Shown here in pieces: positions 17,470 to 24,646 of a DNA stretch of 64,000 nt. A program made the translations under genes and the position numbers. The stretch lies in NCBI RefSeq assembly GCF_040687965.1, contig NZ_CP156084.1, positions 2,108,501 through 2,172,500 of the forward strand. Direction: 5' to 3'. This DNA is from Methylocystis echinoides (GTDB taxonomy: Bacteria; Pseudomonadota; Alphaproteobacteria; Rhizobiales; Beijerinckiaceae). Position 1 is the first letter of the stretch. Each line of letters starts with the position of its first letter. A model generated the notes under the pieces. It made no database searches, was not told the origin of the DNA, and worked only from the letters and a program-made list of their open reading frames with translations.

Positions 17470-19587
17470 TTACGCTGCTTTCGCGGTGAGCGCGCTGAGC
17501 CCGCCGTTTTCGATCCTGTAGACCCGGTCCACCATCGGCAGCAGTTTTTCACTGTGCGTGACGAATAATTTGGCCGCCGGAAAGGCCATCAGCGACTTCA
17601 CCAGCCGTTCTTCGGACGCCGCGTCGAGATTCGCGGTGACCTCGTCGAGAAGGAGCAGGCGCGGCCGACGGCAGAGCGCGCGTGCGAGCAGCAGACGACG
17701 CCGTTGTCCGGTTGAGAGGATCGCGCTTTCATTCGTCACGCGCGTCGCAAGTCCCTGCGGCAACCGGAGCACGTCGTCGAGAAGCCCGACGGTTTCGAGC
17801 GCCTCCTCGATCGTCGACATGGCGATCGAGGGAGAAAACATGCTCAGATTATCCAGAACGCTTCCGGCGATGACGCCGTCATCCGCGAAAACGGCTCCAA
17901 TGTTCATCCGATACGGATAGAGGCCGAATTCTTCCAGCGGCCGATCGTCCACCAGAAACTGGCCTTTTTCGGCGTGGTGGAGGCTGGCGACGATTTTGAG
18001 AAGCGAAGATTTGCCGCATCCTGAAGGGCCGACAATGGCGAGCGACTCGCCCCTTGCGATGTCGATGTCGAAATCGACGTTGGAAAGCAACGGCTTCGTA
18101 TTCTGCCCAAACGCCACCGACACGCCGCGCAGGCTGACCTTGCGTCGGATCGGGCGGGCGATGGTCGCGCCGGTCGTATGAGTTTCGGTCTTTTCGCTGA
18201 GAATGTCGTCGAGCCGATTGAAATGAACCCGCATGATCGACAGGTTCAAAAGGCTGAGGATCATGGCGTTCATGTTGAAAAAGAACGAATTGCGCAAGGT
18301 GAAGAAGGCATAGAGGACGCCGAGCGAAATCGTGCTCTTCATCGTGTCGCTGACGCCCATATACAACGTGACGACGGTCCCAATCATGAAAATCAGATGC
18401 AACAGGAGATCTGTGTCGATCGACAGTTTTTTCGAGGCGTAGCTCTTATTTGCAAAGCGCGCGAAATTCTCGAACCATTTCAGCCCGAAGAACTCGGCCG
18501 TGTTGTGCGCCTTGAGCGAGTCGATGCGCCGAAGCCCGTCGAGCAGGAGCGCCTGTTCCTCACTGCGCGCCTCGAGCGTTTCGAGGGTGCGCATGGCGAT
18601 TTTCGGATAGGTGACGAGGCGCAAGACAATCGCCGCGGCCAGCGTCAGGATGGAGACGAAGGCCATGGACGGCGAATAATAAAACATGAGCAGAACGACC
18701 ATGAAGGACATGACGCCGTCCGCGATCGTGTCGATAAATCCGGAGACGATGAAGGTCTTGATGTGGTCGATCGATGACAGCCTCGTAACGAAATCGCCAG
18801 TGTGGCGCGCCTCGAAATAGCGGAGCGGCAGCCGGAAGGCGTGCCCGATGATATTGCGCGTGAAGTGGATTTCAAACATCGTCGCGGCGCGTGCCGTCAC
18901 GACGTCCCGCAGCCATCTGCTCAGCGCCTCGAACGACATGAACAGCCCGAGGCCCAACATCACGATGGTGAGCAGGTCGAGATCGAATTGAGGAATGACG
19001 ACGTCGAGCGCGATCTCCAGCAGGATGGGCGTCGCCAGAGAGAATAGACTCGCGGCAAAGGAAAGGACCGTAATGATCGCGATGACGTGTTCCAGGCCGC
19101 GACAGGAGCGGAAGACTTCCCAGAAGACGGAATTGTCCTTGGCCTTGACGCTGCTGAAATCGACTCTCGGCTCGAATTCGAGCGCCACGCCGCTGAAGTG
19201 ACGCTCGACGTCGTCGCGGGTGTAAATCCTCAGACCAAAGGCGGGATCGTGGATTTTGAAGACGCCGCCGCGCGAGACCTCTTCGAGCACGACGAAGTGG
19301 TCGCCGTTCCAATGAAGCAGCGCCGGGCATCTGAGATTCTTCAGCTCGCCGACATTCGATACGGCGAAGCCCTGCGCGTCGAGATCGAGCCGTCCCGCCA
19401 GTTCGACGATATCGGCAAGACTCAGCCCGCGCATGGAAACCGACACGAGAGAGCGCAAGTAAGAGACGCTGATATCGTGCTTGTGGTAATTGGCGATCAT
19501 CGCCACGCAGGCGAGACCACACTCCATCGCTTCATTTTGAAGAATCGTCTTGACGCGTTTCCGCATCTGCAGAATTTGCAGGCTCAT
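17470..19587 (-). CDS. Peptidase C39-containing ABC exporter (bacteriocin type)
   Basis: A 705-residue exporter that should cleave double-glycine leader peptides and export the core. The N-terminal C39 cysteine protease (1-125) has all expected residues: Gln17, Cys23 (AMECGLACVAM), His97 (GDHFVVLEE) and Asp114 (IHDPAFG). A six-helix transmembrane domain follows (about 160-440). The ABC domain comes last, with Walker A GPSGCGKSSL, signature LSTGQRRRLL and Walker B LLLLDEVTANLD. The start ATG overlaps the true end of the HlyD gene (ATGA), showing translational coupling. The likely substrates are the two short GG-leader peptides encoded upstream on the same strand at 21914-22595. The operon ends at the hairpin at 17420-17449. 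Confidence 0.93.
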   Translation of the reverse strand: MSLQILQMRKRVKTILQNEAMECGLACVAMIANYHKHDISVSYLRSLVSVSMRGLSLADIVELAGRLDLDAQGFAVSNVGELKNLRCPALLHWNGDHFVVLEEVSRGGVFKIHDPAFGLRIYTRDDVERHFSGVALEFEPRVDFSSVKAKDNSVFWEVFRSCRGLEHVIAIITVLSFAASLFSLATPILLEIALDVVIPQFDLDLLTIVMLGLGLFMSFEALSRWLRDVVTARAATMFEIHFTRNIIGHAFRLPLRYFEARHTGDFVTRLSSIDHIKTFIVSGFIDTIADGVMSFMVVLLMFYYSPSMAFVSILTLAAAIVLRLVTYPKIAMRTLETLEARSEEQALLLDGLRRIDSLKAHNTAEFFGLKWFENFARFANKSYASKKLSIDTDLLLHLIFMIGTVVTLYMGVSDTMKSTISLGVLYAFFTLRNSFFFNMNAMILSLLNLSIMRVHFNRLDDILSEKTETHTTGATIARPIRRKVSLRGVSVAFGQNTKPLLSNVDFDIDIARGESLAIVGPSGCGKSSLLKIVASLHHAEKGQFLVDDRPLEEFGLYPYRMNIGAVFADDGVIAGSVLDNLSMFSPSIAMSTIEEALETVGLLDDVLRLPQGLATRVTNESAILSTGQRRRLLLARALCRRPRLLLLDEVTANLDAASEERLVKSLMAFPAAKLFVTHSEKLLPMVDRVYRIENGGLSALTAKAA

Positions 19588-20910
19588 CCACGCCGCCGCA
19601 TCGCCCGGATCGGATCGAGGACCCAGTCGATCAGCTGCCGGTTTTCGACGACGATTTCAGCAGTCAGCGTGGCGCCCACGGTCAACGCACGTTTCTGGCC
19701 ATAGGCGATGACCGAAGGCTCGTCTGGCTGCACTTCGATGCGATATTCGGATTGAAGGGGCAGGGGGCCGCGGATCGGCGCCTTCAGCCGAGCGCAACGA
19801 CGTCGGGATGTTGAACGCGGCCGACGAAATATATTTGATCGTGCCGTGATACACTCCGAATGTCTTGAAAGGAAAAGCGTCGTATTTGAGCACGACCCGC
19901 TGGCCGATCCTGGCAAGACCGACGGCGCGCGCCGGCGCGTCGAGGATGACGATCAGATCGGAGTCGGGGGCGCCGATCCCGGCGATGAATTGTCCCGTTT
20001 GCACGGAGTCGCCGACTTTGTTCATGAGCGCCAGAACGGTTCCGTCCGACTGCGCTTGGACGACGAGCGCGCTATCGGCTCTCACCGAGGCAAGCTTGCT
20101 GTCGATCGACGAAATCGCGTTTTCGGCGGCGGTCTTCTGACTGAGCTTGTCGGCGATAAGGCTGGCGAGCTGTCGCTCCTTCTCCATCTTCAGCCGTTTA
20201 TATTCGATGCGCTTCAGATGGATTTCAGAGAGCTGCCGTTCGTAATCGAAGCTGACGCGTTCATGGCTTTCGAGATTGTCGCGCGTCGCATAGCCGGTCT
20301 CGACGTAGCGGCGCAATCGTTGAACGACCGACTGGGCGTTGCCGAGCGCGCGCTGGATCGAGGCTTCCTGTCGATCGAGCGCTTCCAGCAAGGCTTTCTC
20401 CTCGCGCAACTGGTCGTGCTTTTCTATCTCGGCCTGCGTGAGAAAGGCCTCGAGCCTCGCGACCTCGGCGACATGGCGCAGCCGGGTCTGTTCGAGATTG
20501 CGCATCTCGGCCGCGACCGTGGTCTCGCCGCCCGACGTCGCCTCGCGCAGCCGCAGCGCGTAAATCGGCTGGCCGATCGTCACCCTGTCGCCTTGCTTGA
20601 CGAATATCTCGCGAATGACGCCGGCCTGCGGCGCATCGAGGCGTGAAAAGCCGCCGCTGGTTGCGACGTAGCCGCGCACGGTTTCGAATTTCGAAAAGCG
20701 TCCCAACCAGAGGCCGGCAAGAACCGAGAGAACCAGCGCCGCAAACAGGCCGGCGAGGATTTTGGAAGTCAGGTTCTGGCGAACGTCGATCGTCTGCGCA
20801 ACGCGCGAAAAGCTCTGCCGATCGTTGATCGGATCCGCGCTCACCGCCGGCGCGCGGACGCTCTCCGTTGGCGACCGGCCCCCGACTGTGGCGAATTCGT
20901 CGATGCTCAC
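19584..20910 (-). CDS. HlyD/MFP secretion adaptor, interrupted by a frameshift
   Basis: Periplasmic adaptor partner of the C39 ABC exporter. It starts at GTG 20910, which overlaps the upstream stop (GTGA). It has one transmembrane helix (about 54-73), a barrel-sandwich half (FSRLDAPQAGVIREIFVKQGD), a long coiled coil (about 135-250) and the second half (QSDGTVLALMNKVGDSVQTG). Read straight through, the frame ends in an unrelated Arg/Pro-rich tail at 19657. Skipping one base near 19788-19789 restores the family C-terminus (LKAPIRGPLPLQSEYRIEVQ ... LIDWVLDPIRAMRRRG), ending at 19584 exactly on the ABC start. Restored length is 441 residues. This is either a sequencing error or a real disrupting mutation. 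Confidence 0.85.
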
Positions 20911-21794
20911 GCGGCGGCTCCGGGAGGGACATATTCAGAAAAGCGACTCCACATGATCCATTGGTCCGGAGCGGCGAGAACGGAGCGTTCGATGTGGCGG
21001 CGCAGGATGGCGCAGACACGGGCCTTCTCCCGTTCGCCGACATCGACGCATTCGAACGGTTGCCCCAGCGACAGCGTGTCGCCGTCGAGCGAGGAATGGA
21101 TGGCGAGCGGCGCGACCGTCGCCTCGATCATCCGCGCGAAGGAGACGACCCCGAGCGCAAGCTGCGCGGGCGCGCCGAAAAGTTCAGTGTCATAGGCGCC
21201 CCCGAAGGTGCCGGGCAGGTCGATAAAAAACACGATGATCGCGCCTTCTCGGCCGTAACGGGCGGCGTCGATGTAGTTATTTTTGTGCGCGATATTCAAA
21301 AAACGAATGTCCACGCCGATTTCGCAGATGCGCTTGATGACTCGCGTTTCGATCTCGCTGTCGTCGCTCGCGCGCAGAATGAGCATGCGCCGGCCCGGGA
21401 AGTAGTCGCGCATGATGCGTGCAAAGGCCAATGCGAAAAACCCCGTATGCACGGGAGCGAGCACGACCGACTTTTGCGATTGAGACAGTTGCGCAAGAAG
21501 GTTGGGGTCGACGATATCGACGCAGCTCGCGTCTTGCGAGACCTGCTCCGTGCTGCGCAAGAGCATCGCAAGCCATTCGAGACTGAGCAGATCGTCGTGA
21601 TAGATCGACTCCCTGTCGAGTCTTTGCGCTTCGGCGTGCGACAGCCTCAGCACATCGCGGAAATAGCGGTTGTAGCCAAATCCGACGGGCCGCTTCGCCA
21701 ATTGCTGGTATCGCCACGCCAGCCGCAACGCGCGCCGTCGCGCCCACAATGGCAGGCGTGCGACCGATTCGATTACGGGCGAGTCGACTCTCAT
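20907..21794 (-). CDS. LpxL/HtrB-like acyltransferase-fold protein
   Basis: A 295-residue protein resembling lauroyl/myristoyl acyltransferases of the lipid A type. The core is VVLAPVHTGFFALAFARI, then IIVFFIDLPGTFGG...ELFGAPAQLALGVVSFARMIEATVAPLAIH, matching the order of the LpxL catalytic and substrate-binding blocks. The His116 position would open the HX4[DE] motif, but the acid is replaced by Ala121, so activity or chemistry may differ. Its stop overlaps the HlyD start (GTGA), placing it in the export operon. The context (GG-leader peptides rich in Lys and Cys, an ACP and a ketosynthase upstream) suggests it could acylate the exported peptide. That is inference; a lipid role is the alternative. 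Confidence 0.6.
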   Translation of the reverse strand: MRVDSPVIESVARLPLWARRRALRLAWRYQQLAKRPVGFGYNRYFRDVLRLSHAEAQRLDRESIYHDDLLSLEWLAMLLRSTEQVSQDASCVDIVDPNLLAQLSQSQKSVVLAPVHTGFFALAFARIMRDYFPGRRMLILRASDDSEIETRVIKRICEIGVDIRFLNIAHKNNYIDAARYGREGAIIVFFIDLPGTFGGAYDTELFGAPAQLALGVVSFARMIEATVAPLAIHSSLDGDTLSLGQPFECVDVGEREKARVCAILRRHIERSVLAAPDQWIMWSRFSEYVPPGAAA

Positions 21795-21846
21795 CCTCAG
21801 AGAATTAAGTCGGCCATCGTTTGAGTCTGGTTAACGGCCAAGCTCA

Positions 21847-21883
21847 AGAAAAAGCCCGCCCGAGTCCAGCGGCTCGGGCGGGC
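21847..21883 (-). terminator. Rho-independent terminator after GG-peptide 1
   Basis: On the minus strand: an 11-base perfect stem GCCCGCCCGAG / CTCGGGCGGGC with an 8-base loop, followed by TTTTTCTT. It lies between the peptide gene (stop 21914) and the acyltransferase (start 21794). Most transcripts of the precursor should therefore end before the export genes. Confidence 0.85.
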
Positions 21884-21913
21884 GGGATGGAACGCAAGAG
21901 CATTCAATCCGAA

Positions 21914-22021
21914 TTAGCACTTCTTCTTCTTGTGCTTGGGCTGATCGCAGCAGCCGCCGCCATTGCCGCCGCCGCCACCGCCAACGATCTGCTGCAGTTC
22001 CTTGGTGTCGAGCTTCTTCAT
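21914..22021 (-). CDS. Double-glycine leader precursor peptide 1 (35 aa)
   Basis: A short gene found by reading the minus strand directly. The leader MKKLDTKELQQIVGG is a textbook GG (C39-cleaved) leader, with Leu and Ile at the expected spacing before Gly-Gly. After cleavage the core would be 20 residues: GGGGNGGGCCDQPKHKKKKC, with Gly-rich start, adjacent cysteines, a Lys/His tail and a C-terminal Cys. A strong SD (AAGGGAG, 22029-22035) lies 7 bases before the ATG. A terminator follows. The downstream acyltransferase-HlyD-C39 exporter is the natural processing and export partner. The activity is unknown: bacteriocin, metal-binding or signalling peptide, possibly modified. Confidence 0.85.
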   Translation of the reverse strand: MKKLDTKELQQIVGGGGGGNGGGCCDQPKHKKKKC

Positions 22022-22042
22022 CTGGCAACTCCCTTCGAATTC

Positions 22043-22063
22043 GACGGCCTGTAACGGGCCGTC
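22043..22063 (-). promoter_or_regulatory. 5'-UTR stem-loop before peptide 1
   Basis: Minus-strand hairpin GACGGCC - 7-base loop - GGCCGTC, placed just upstream of the SD. Peptide 2 has a stem-loop of different sequence at the equivalent place, so the pairing rather than the bases is kept. Confidence 0.55.
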
Positions 22064-22154
22064 TGGGGAAGGCTTAATCCAACCCTTCAATAGTATGGCA
22101 GAACTACTTCAGCGCTGCAATAAAAAATTAGTAAAAAGCTCTAGAAAATTGCAT

Positions 22155-22174
22155 TGTTTCAATGCGTTACAAGC
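22155..22174 (-). promoter_or_regulatory. Conserved upstream box, copy 1
   Basis: The plus-strand block TGTTTCAATGCGTTACAAGC matches TGTTTCGATGTATTACAGC upstream of peptide 2, in an otherwise AT-rich diverged stretch. In this copy it overlaps a perfect inverted repeat GCATTG-TTT-CAATGC (22151-22165). It lies about 130 bases before the peptide start: a candidate operator or promoter element. Confidence 0.45.
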
Positions 22175-22424
22175 ATATGTGCCTTTTTGATACAGTTGGC
22201 GCCAGTCTTCGTGTCAATTACACATGAGAATAAACTCAGTGTTAAGGTTAACGCGCAGCGCAAGACTTGTTCGGCGCGTTTCTGGCGCCGCCGCAACTGC
22301 GTCATGAAGGGATTTCAGGAGGGCGCTTTCGCGCGCGCCGGGTTCGGCGCGTCGCCACCGGCGGGTCAGCGGAGCCGCGCCGGACGACGCCCGGCTCCCA
22401 TTGAGCCGGGTCAACGATCAGACC

Positions 22425-22451
22425 CCGCCCGAGTCCGTGCAACTCGGGCGG
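22425..22451 (-). terminator. Hairpin after GG-peptide 2
   Basis: A 10-base stem CCGCCCGAGT / ACTCGGGCGG with a 7-base loop, 34 bases after the peptide 2 stop on the minus strand. It is the counterpart of the terminator at 21847-21883 but has no T-run, so readthrough into the peptide 1 unit is likely. Confidence 0.55.
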
Positions 22452-22484
22452 AAAGGAGCGCGCGCGGGTGCGCCTGGTCAAAAA

Positions 22485-22595
22485 TCAGCATCTCTTCTTT
22501 TTGTGCTTGGGCTGATTGCAGCCATCCGAGCAACCGTTGCCGCCGCCGCAGCCGCCGGTGATCTGCTTGAGGTCTTTGGTGTCGAGCTTCTTCAT
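22485..22595 (-). CDS. Double-glycine leader precursor peptide 2 (36 aa)
   Basis: Paralogue of peptide 1. The leader MKKLDTKDLKQITGG ends in Gly-Gly. The core starts CGGGNGCSDGCN and ends QPKHKKKRC, giving four cysteines (Cys16, 22, 26, 36). The Gly/Cys middle differs from peptide 1, while the QPKHKKK[KR]C tail and the leader are conserved, as expected of precursor families with variable cores. The SD AAAGGGAG precedes the ATG as in peptide 1. The C39 exporter on the same strand is the probable processing enzyme. No modification enzyme of a known RiPP class (LanM, YcaO, radical SAM) lies next to it. Confidence 0.85.
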   Translation of the reverse strand: MKKLDTKDLKQITGGCGGGNGCSDGCNQPKHKKKRC

Positions 22596-22616
22596 TTGAT
22601 AACTCCCTTTGAGCTT

Positions 22617-22634
22617 GGCGGCGTATCCGCCGCC
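22617..22634 (-). promoter_or_regulatory. 5'-UTR stem-loop before peptide 2
   Basis: Stem GGCGGCG / CGCCGCC with a 4-base loop, at the same place relative to the SD as the hairpin at 22043-22063 but with different paired bases. It is preceded in both copies by the identical block GGATTAAGCC-TTCCCC. Confidence 0.55.
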
Positions 22635-22724
22635 GGGGAAGGCTTAATCCAACCCTTCAGCAGTATTGCAAAACTACTTAGACTTTGCAATAAAAAAATC
22701 CATAAATACCTGAAAAATATTCGC

Positions 22725-22743
22725 TGTTTCGATGTATTACAGC
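22725..22743 (-). promoter_or_regulatory. Conserved upstream box, copy 2
   Basis: Counterpart of the box at 22155-22174 (shared consensus TGTTTCRATGYRTTACA), 570 bases away, in the same position relative to peptide 2. The palindrome seen in copy 1 is not perfect here. Confidence 0.45.
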
Positions 22744-23051
22744 TAGTATTTCAGTGCGATACATTTACGATCCTTGTTAATTCTATTCTTGTGTCAAAAT
22801 AAGCGTGCAATTCTCTTTACGGACCTGGTACAGCTTTTCCTTAACGCGCCGCCTTCCTGGCGCCGCCGCATCGGCAGTCGTGAGGGGAGTGTTCGGGACG
22901 GTCGCGCTGCGTTCACGCGTGAAAATCGAGCGCGTCACAGGCGCAAGGCCCGCTTTGGGCGCGCAATCGCGTCTGTTGGCGGCTGCTCGATGGAGGTCGC
23001 AGAAATCCGGCGCCCGCCCGCCGGCCGGCGCGTTCAGCGGAGGCGCGCGCT

Positions 23052-24248
23052 TTAGATTTTCTGGAAGGCCAATGCGGCGTTCAGACCGCCGAAGGCGAAA
23101 GAGTTCGACAAGGCGACATCGATCTCCATGGCGCGCGGCTGATTTGGGATCACGTCGATCCCGCAGGCGGGATCCGGCTCGTCGAAATTGGCGGTCGGGG
23201 GCGCAACGCTTCGCTGCATCGCCAATATCGTGGCGACCGCTTCGAAAGCCCCGGCGGCGCCGAGCGGATGGCCGGTAACGCCTTTTGTGGAGGAGACGGG
23301 CGGCGTCCGCTCCGCGCCGAAGAGCAGTTTCAGCGCTTGCGTCTCCGTTGCGTCGTTCGAGCGGGTGCCGGTGCCGTGCGCGTTGACGTAATCGACGCGG
23401 CCCGGTTCGATCCGGGCGTCGGCCAAAGCGTCGCGCATCGCGCGCGCCATGCCGTCACGCGTCGGCGCCACAATGTCTCCGGCGTCTGAGTTGCAGGCGA
23501 AGCCCGCGACCGCGACATCCGGCCTGAGTCCTCGAGCGCGCGCATGCGCTTCGGATTCGAGAACGAGCGCGGCGGCGCCTTCCGAAATCATCAAGCCGTC
23601 GCGTGTGCGCGAGAACGGCCGACACTTCACGAAGCTCATGACTTTCAAAGCGTGCCACGCGAGCACCGTTCCTTGAGACAAAGGCGCTTCGGTTCCGACG
23701 GCGACGGCGACGTCGGCGAGGCCGCCGCGTATCAGCTGGGCCGCGAATCCGATGGCGTGCGCCGAGGAGGCGCAGGCGCTGGAGACGGTGAACGCCGGCC
23801 CCTTCAGTCCGAAGGCGAGCGCCACCCAACTTGCCGTCGAGCTGATCATCGAGCGCACGATCGTCAGGGGATGCGCGCGCGGCACGCCCTGGCGGAAAAG
23901 GCGCTCATACTGCGCCTCGATACTATTCATCCCCCCGGCGGCTGTGCCGGTGACGACGGCGATGCGCTCCGCAGCGCAGCCTTCCGTCAGAAGACCGGCG
24001 GACGCCAGCGCTTTCTCCGCCGCGCTCAACGCGAAAAGCGCCGTGCGGTCGCAGGCGGCGAGCGAGGAAGGCGAAAGCCTGTCGAAGGCGACGCTTTCCC
24101 CGATTGCGCCGACGCGGAGCGCGAACCCCGGGGCGGCGTCTGTGACCGAGAAAATGTCCTTCCCGGTCAGCAGCGCTTGCCAATAGTCGTCGAGAGTCGC
24201 GCCGCAGGGAGAAACGACGCCCATGCCCGTGACGACGACGCGCGTCAT
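23052..24248 (-). CDS. Beta-ketoacyl-ACP synthase (FabF/NodE-like)
   Basis: A 398-residue condensing enzyme that extends acyl chains on ACP. The full KAS triad is visible: Cys159 (VSSACASSAH), His291 (NAHGTGTRSND) and His327 (GVTGHPLGAAG), with the conserved Lys322. The C-terminal NSFAFGGLNAALAF is typical of KAS II. The start overlaps the stop of the ACP gene (ATGA), so the pair works together. Such a dedicated ACP+KAS pair outside the main fab cluster resembles NodF/NodE, which build special fatty acids. It is on the same strand as, and upstream of, the GG-peptide and acyltransferase genes, about 450 bases before peptide 2. It could supply a special acyl chain to that system (inference). 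Confidence 0.9.
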   Translation of the reverse strand: MTRVVVTGMGVVSPCGATLDDYWQALLTGKDIFSVTDAAPGFALRVGAIGESVAFDRLSPSSLAACDRTALFALSAAEKALASAGLLTEGCAAERIAVVTGTAAGGMNSIEAQYERLFRQGVPRAHPLTIVRSMISSTASWVALAFGLKGPAFTVSSACASSAHAIGFAAQLIRGGLADVAVAVGTEAPLSQGTVLAWHALKVMSFVKCRPFSRTRDGLMISEGAAALVLESEAHARARGLRPDVAVAGFACNSDAGDIVAPTRDGMARAMRDALADARIEPGRVDYVNAHGTGTRSNDATETQALKLLFGAERTPPVSSTKGVTGHPLGAAGAFEAVATILAMQRSVAPPTANFDEPDPACGIDVIPNQPRAMEIDVALSNSFAFGGLNAALAFQKI

Positions 24249-24523
24249 TTGAGAGCGCCGGCGCCGTTGTCGATCTGGCCGACGATCAGGCTGCCGAGTT
24301 CCTGAATCGTCGTGTCCGACGTCAGACTGGTGTTGGCGTTGAGGCTGACGACAATCCCATATTTATCCTCAACCTGAAACACGAGTTCGACAACGTCGAA
24401 CGAGTCGAGCCCGGCATCCTGAACCTTCGTCGCGCCGTTCCAGCTCTCTCCGGCGTTCTGCGTATGTTTGCGGATGATCTCGATGAGATCGGATATCACG
24501 GTTTGCAGATCGGGTGTGTTCAT
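24245..24523 (-). CDS. Acyl carrier protein, dedicated
   Basis: A 92-residue acyl carrier protein. The 4'-phosphopantetheine site is Ser41 in GLDSFDVVEL, flanked by the usual four-helix pattern (LQTVISDLIEIIRKH at the start, LVFQVEDKYGIVV after the Ser). The length equals that of NodF-type carriers rather than the roughly 78-residue housekeeping AcpP. It overlaps the downstream ketosynthase by 4 bases. It would carry the chain extended by that enzyme. Confidence 0.9.
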   Translation of the reverse strand: MNTPDLQTVISDLIEIIRKHTQNAGESWNGATKVQDAGLDSFDVVELVFQVEDKYGIVVSLNANTSLTSDTTIQELGSLIVGQIDNGAGALK

Positions 24524-24646
24524 CGTCGTTCGCCCTGTGAGCTTTTCGCAACCATATGCTTAAGCTCAAGTCAGGGAGTTTCAATCGATTTCGGCTTTTA
24601 TAGTTATCGTCGACCCGGGCGCGCTTTGACGCCGGAGGATGGAGGA

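Larger units (their letters stand above)
22022..22484. other. Leader and promoter region between the two peptide genes
   Basis: Non-coding apart from the elements listed separately. The part 22075-22250 is markedly AT-rich for this genome. Open frames over 22154-22560 on the plus strand are shadows. Confidence 0.5.
21854..22885 (-). repeat. Tandem duplication of the peptide cassette
   Basis: Two diverged copies, about 21854-22310 and 22425-22885, each holding upstream box, AT-rich leader, stem-loop, SD, GG-peptide and hairpin. Matching landmarks are 570-575 bases apart: hairpins 21854/22425, peptide starts 22021/22595, GGCTTAATCCAACCCTTCA at 22071/22641, boxes 22155/22725, CTGGCGCCGCCGC at 22282/22857. 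I see no further copy up to 23051. Confidence 0.8.
22596..23051. other. Upstream region of peptide 2
   Basis: About 455 bases between the ketosynthase end and peptide 2. The half next to the peptide is AT-rich and is the duplicate of the peptide 1 leader. The rest (22890-23051) is GC-rich, with no gene or terminator that I can support. Confidence 0.5.
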
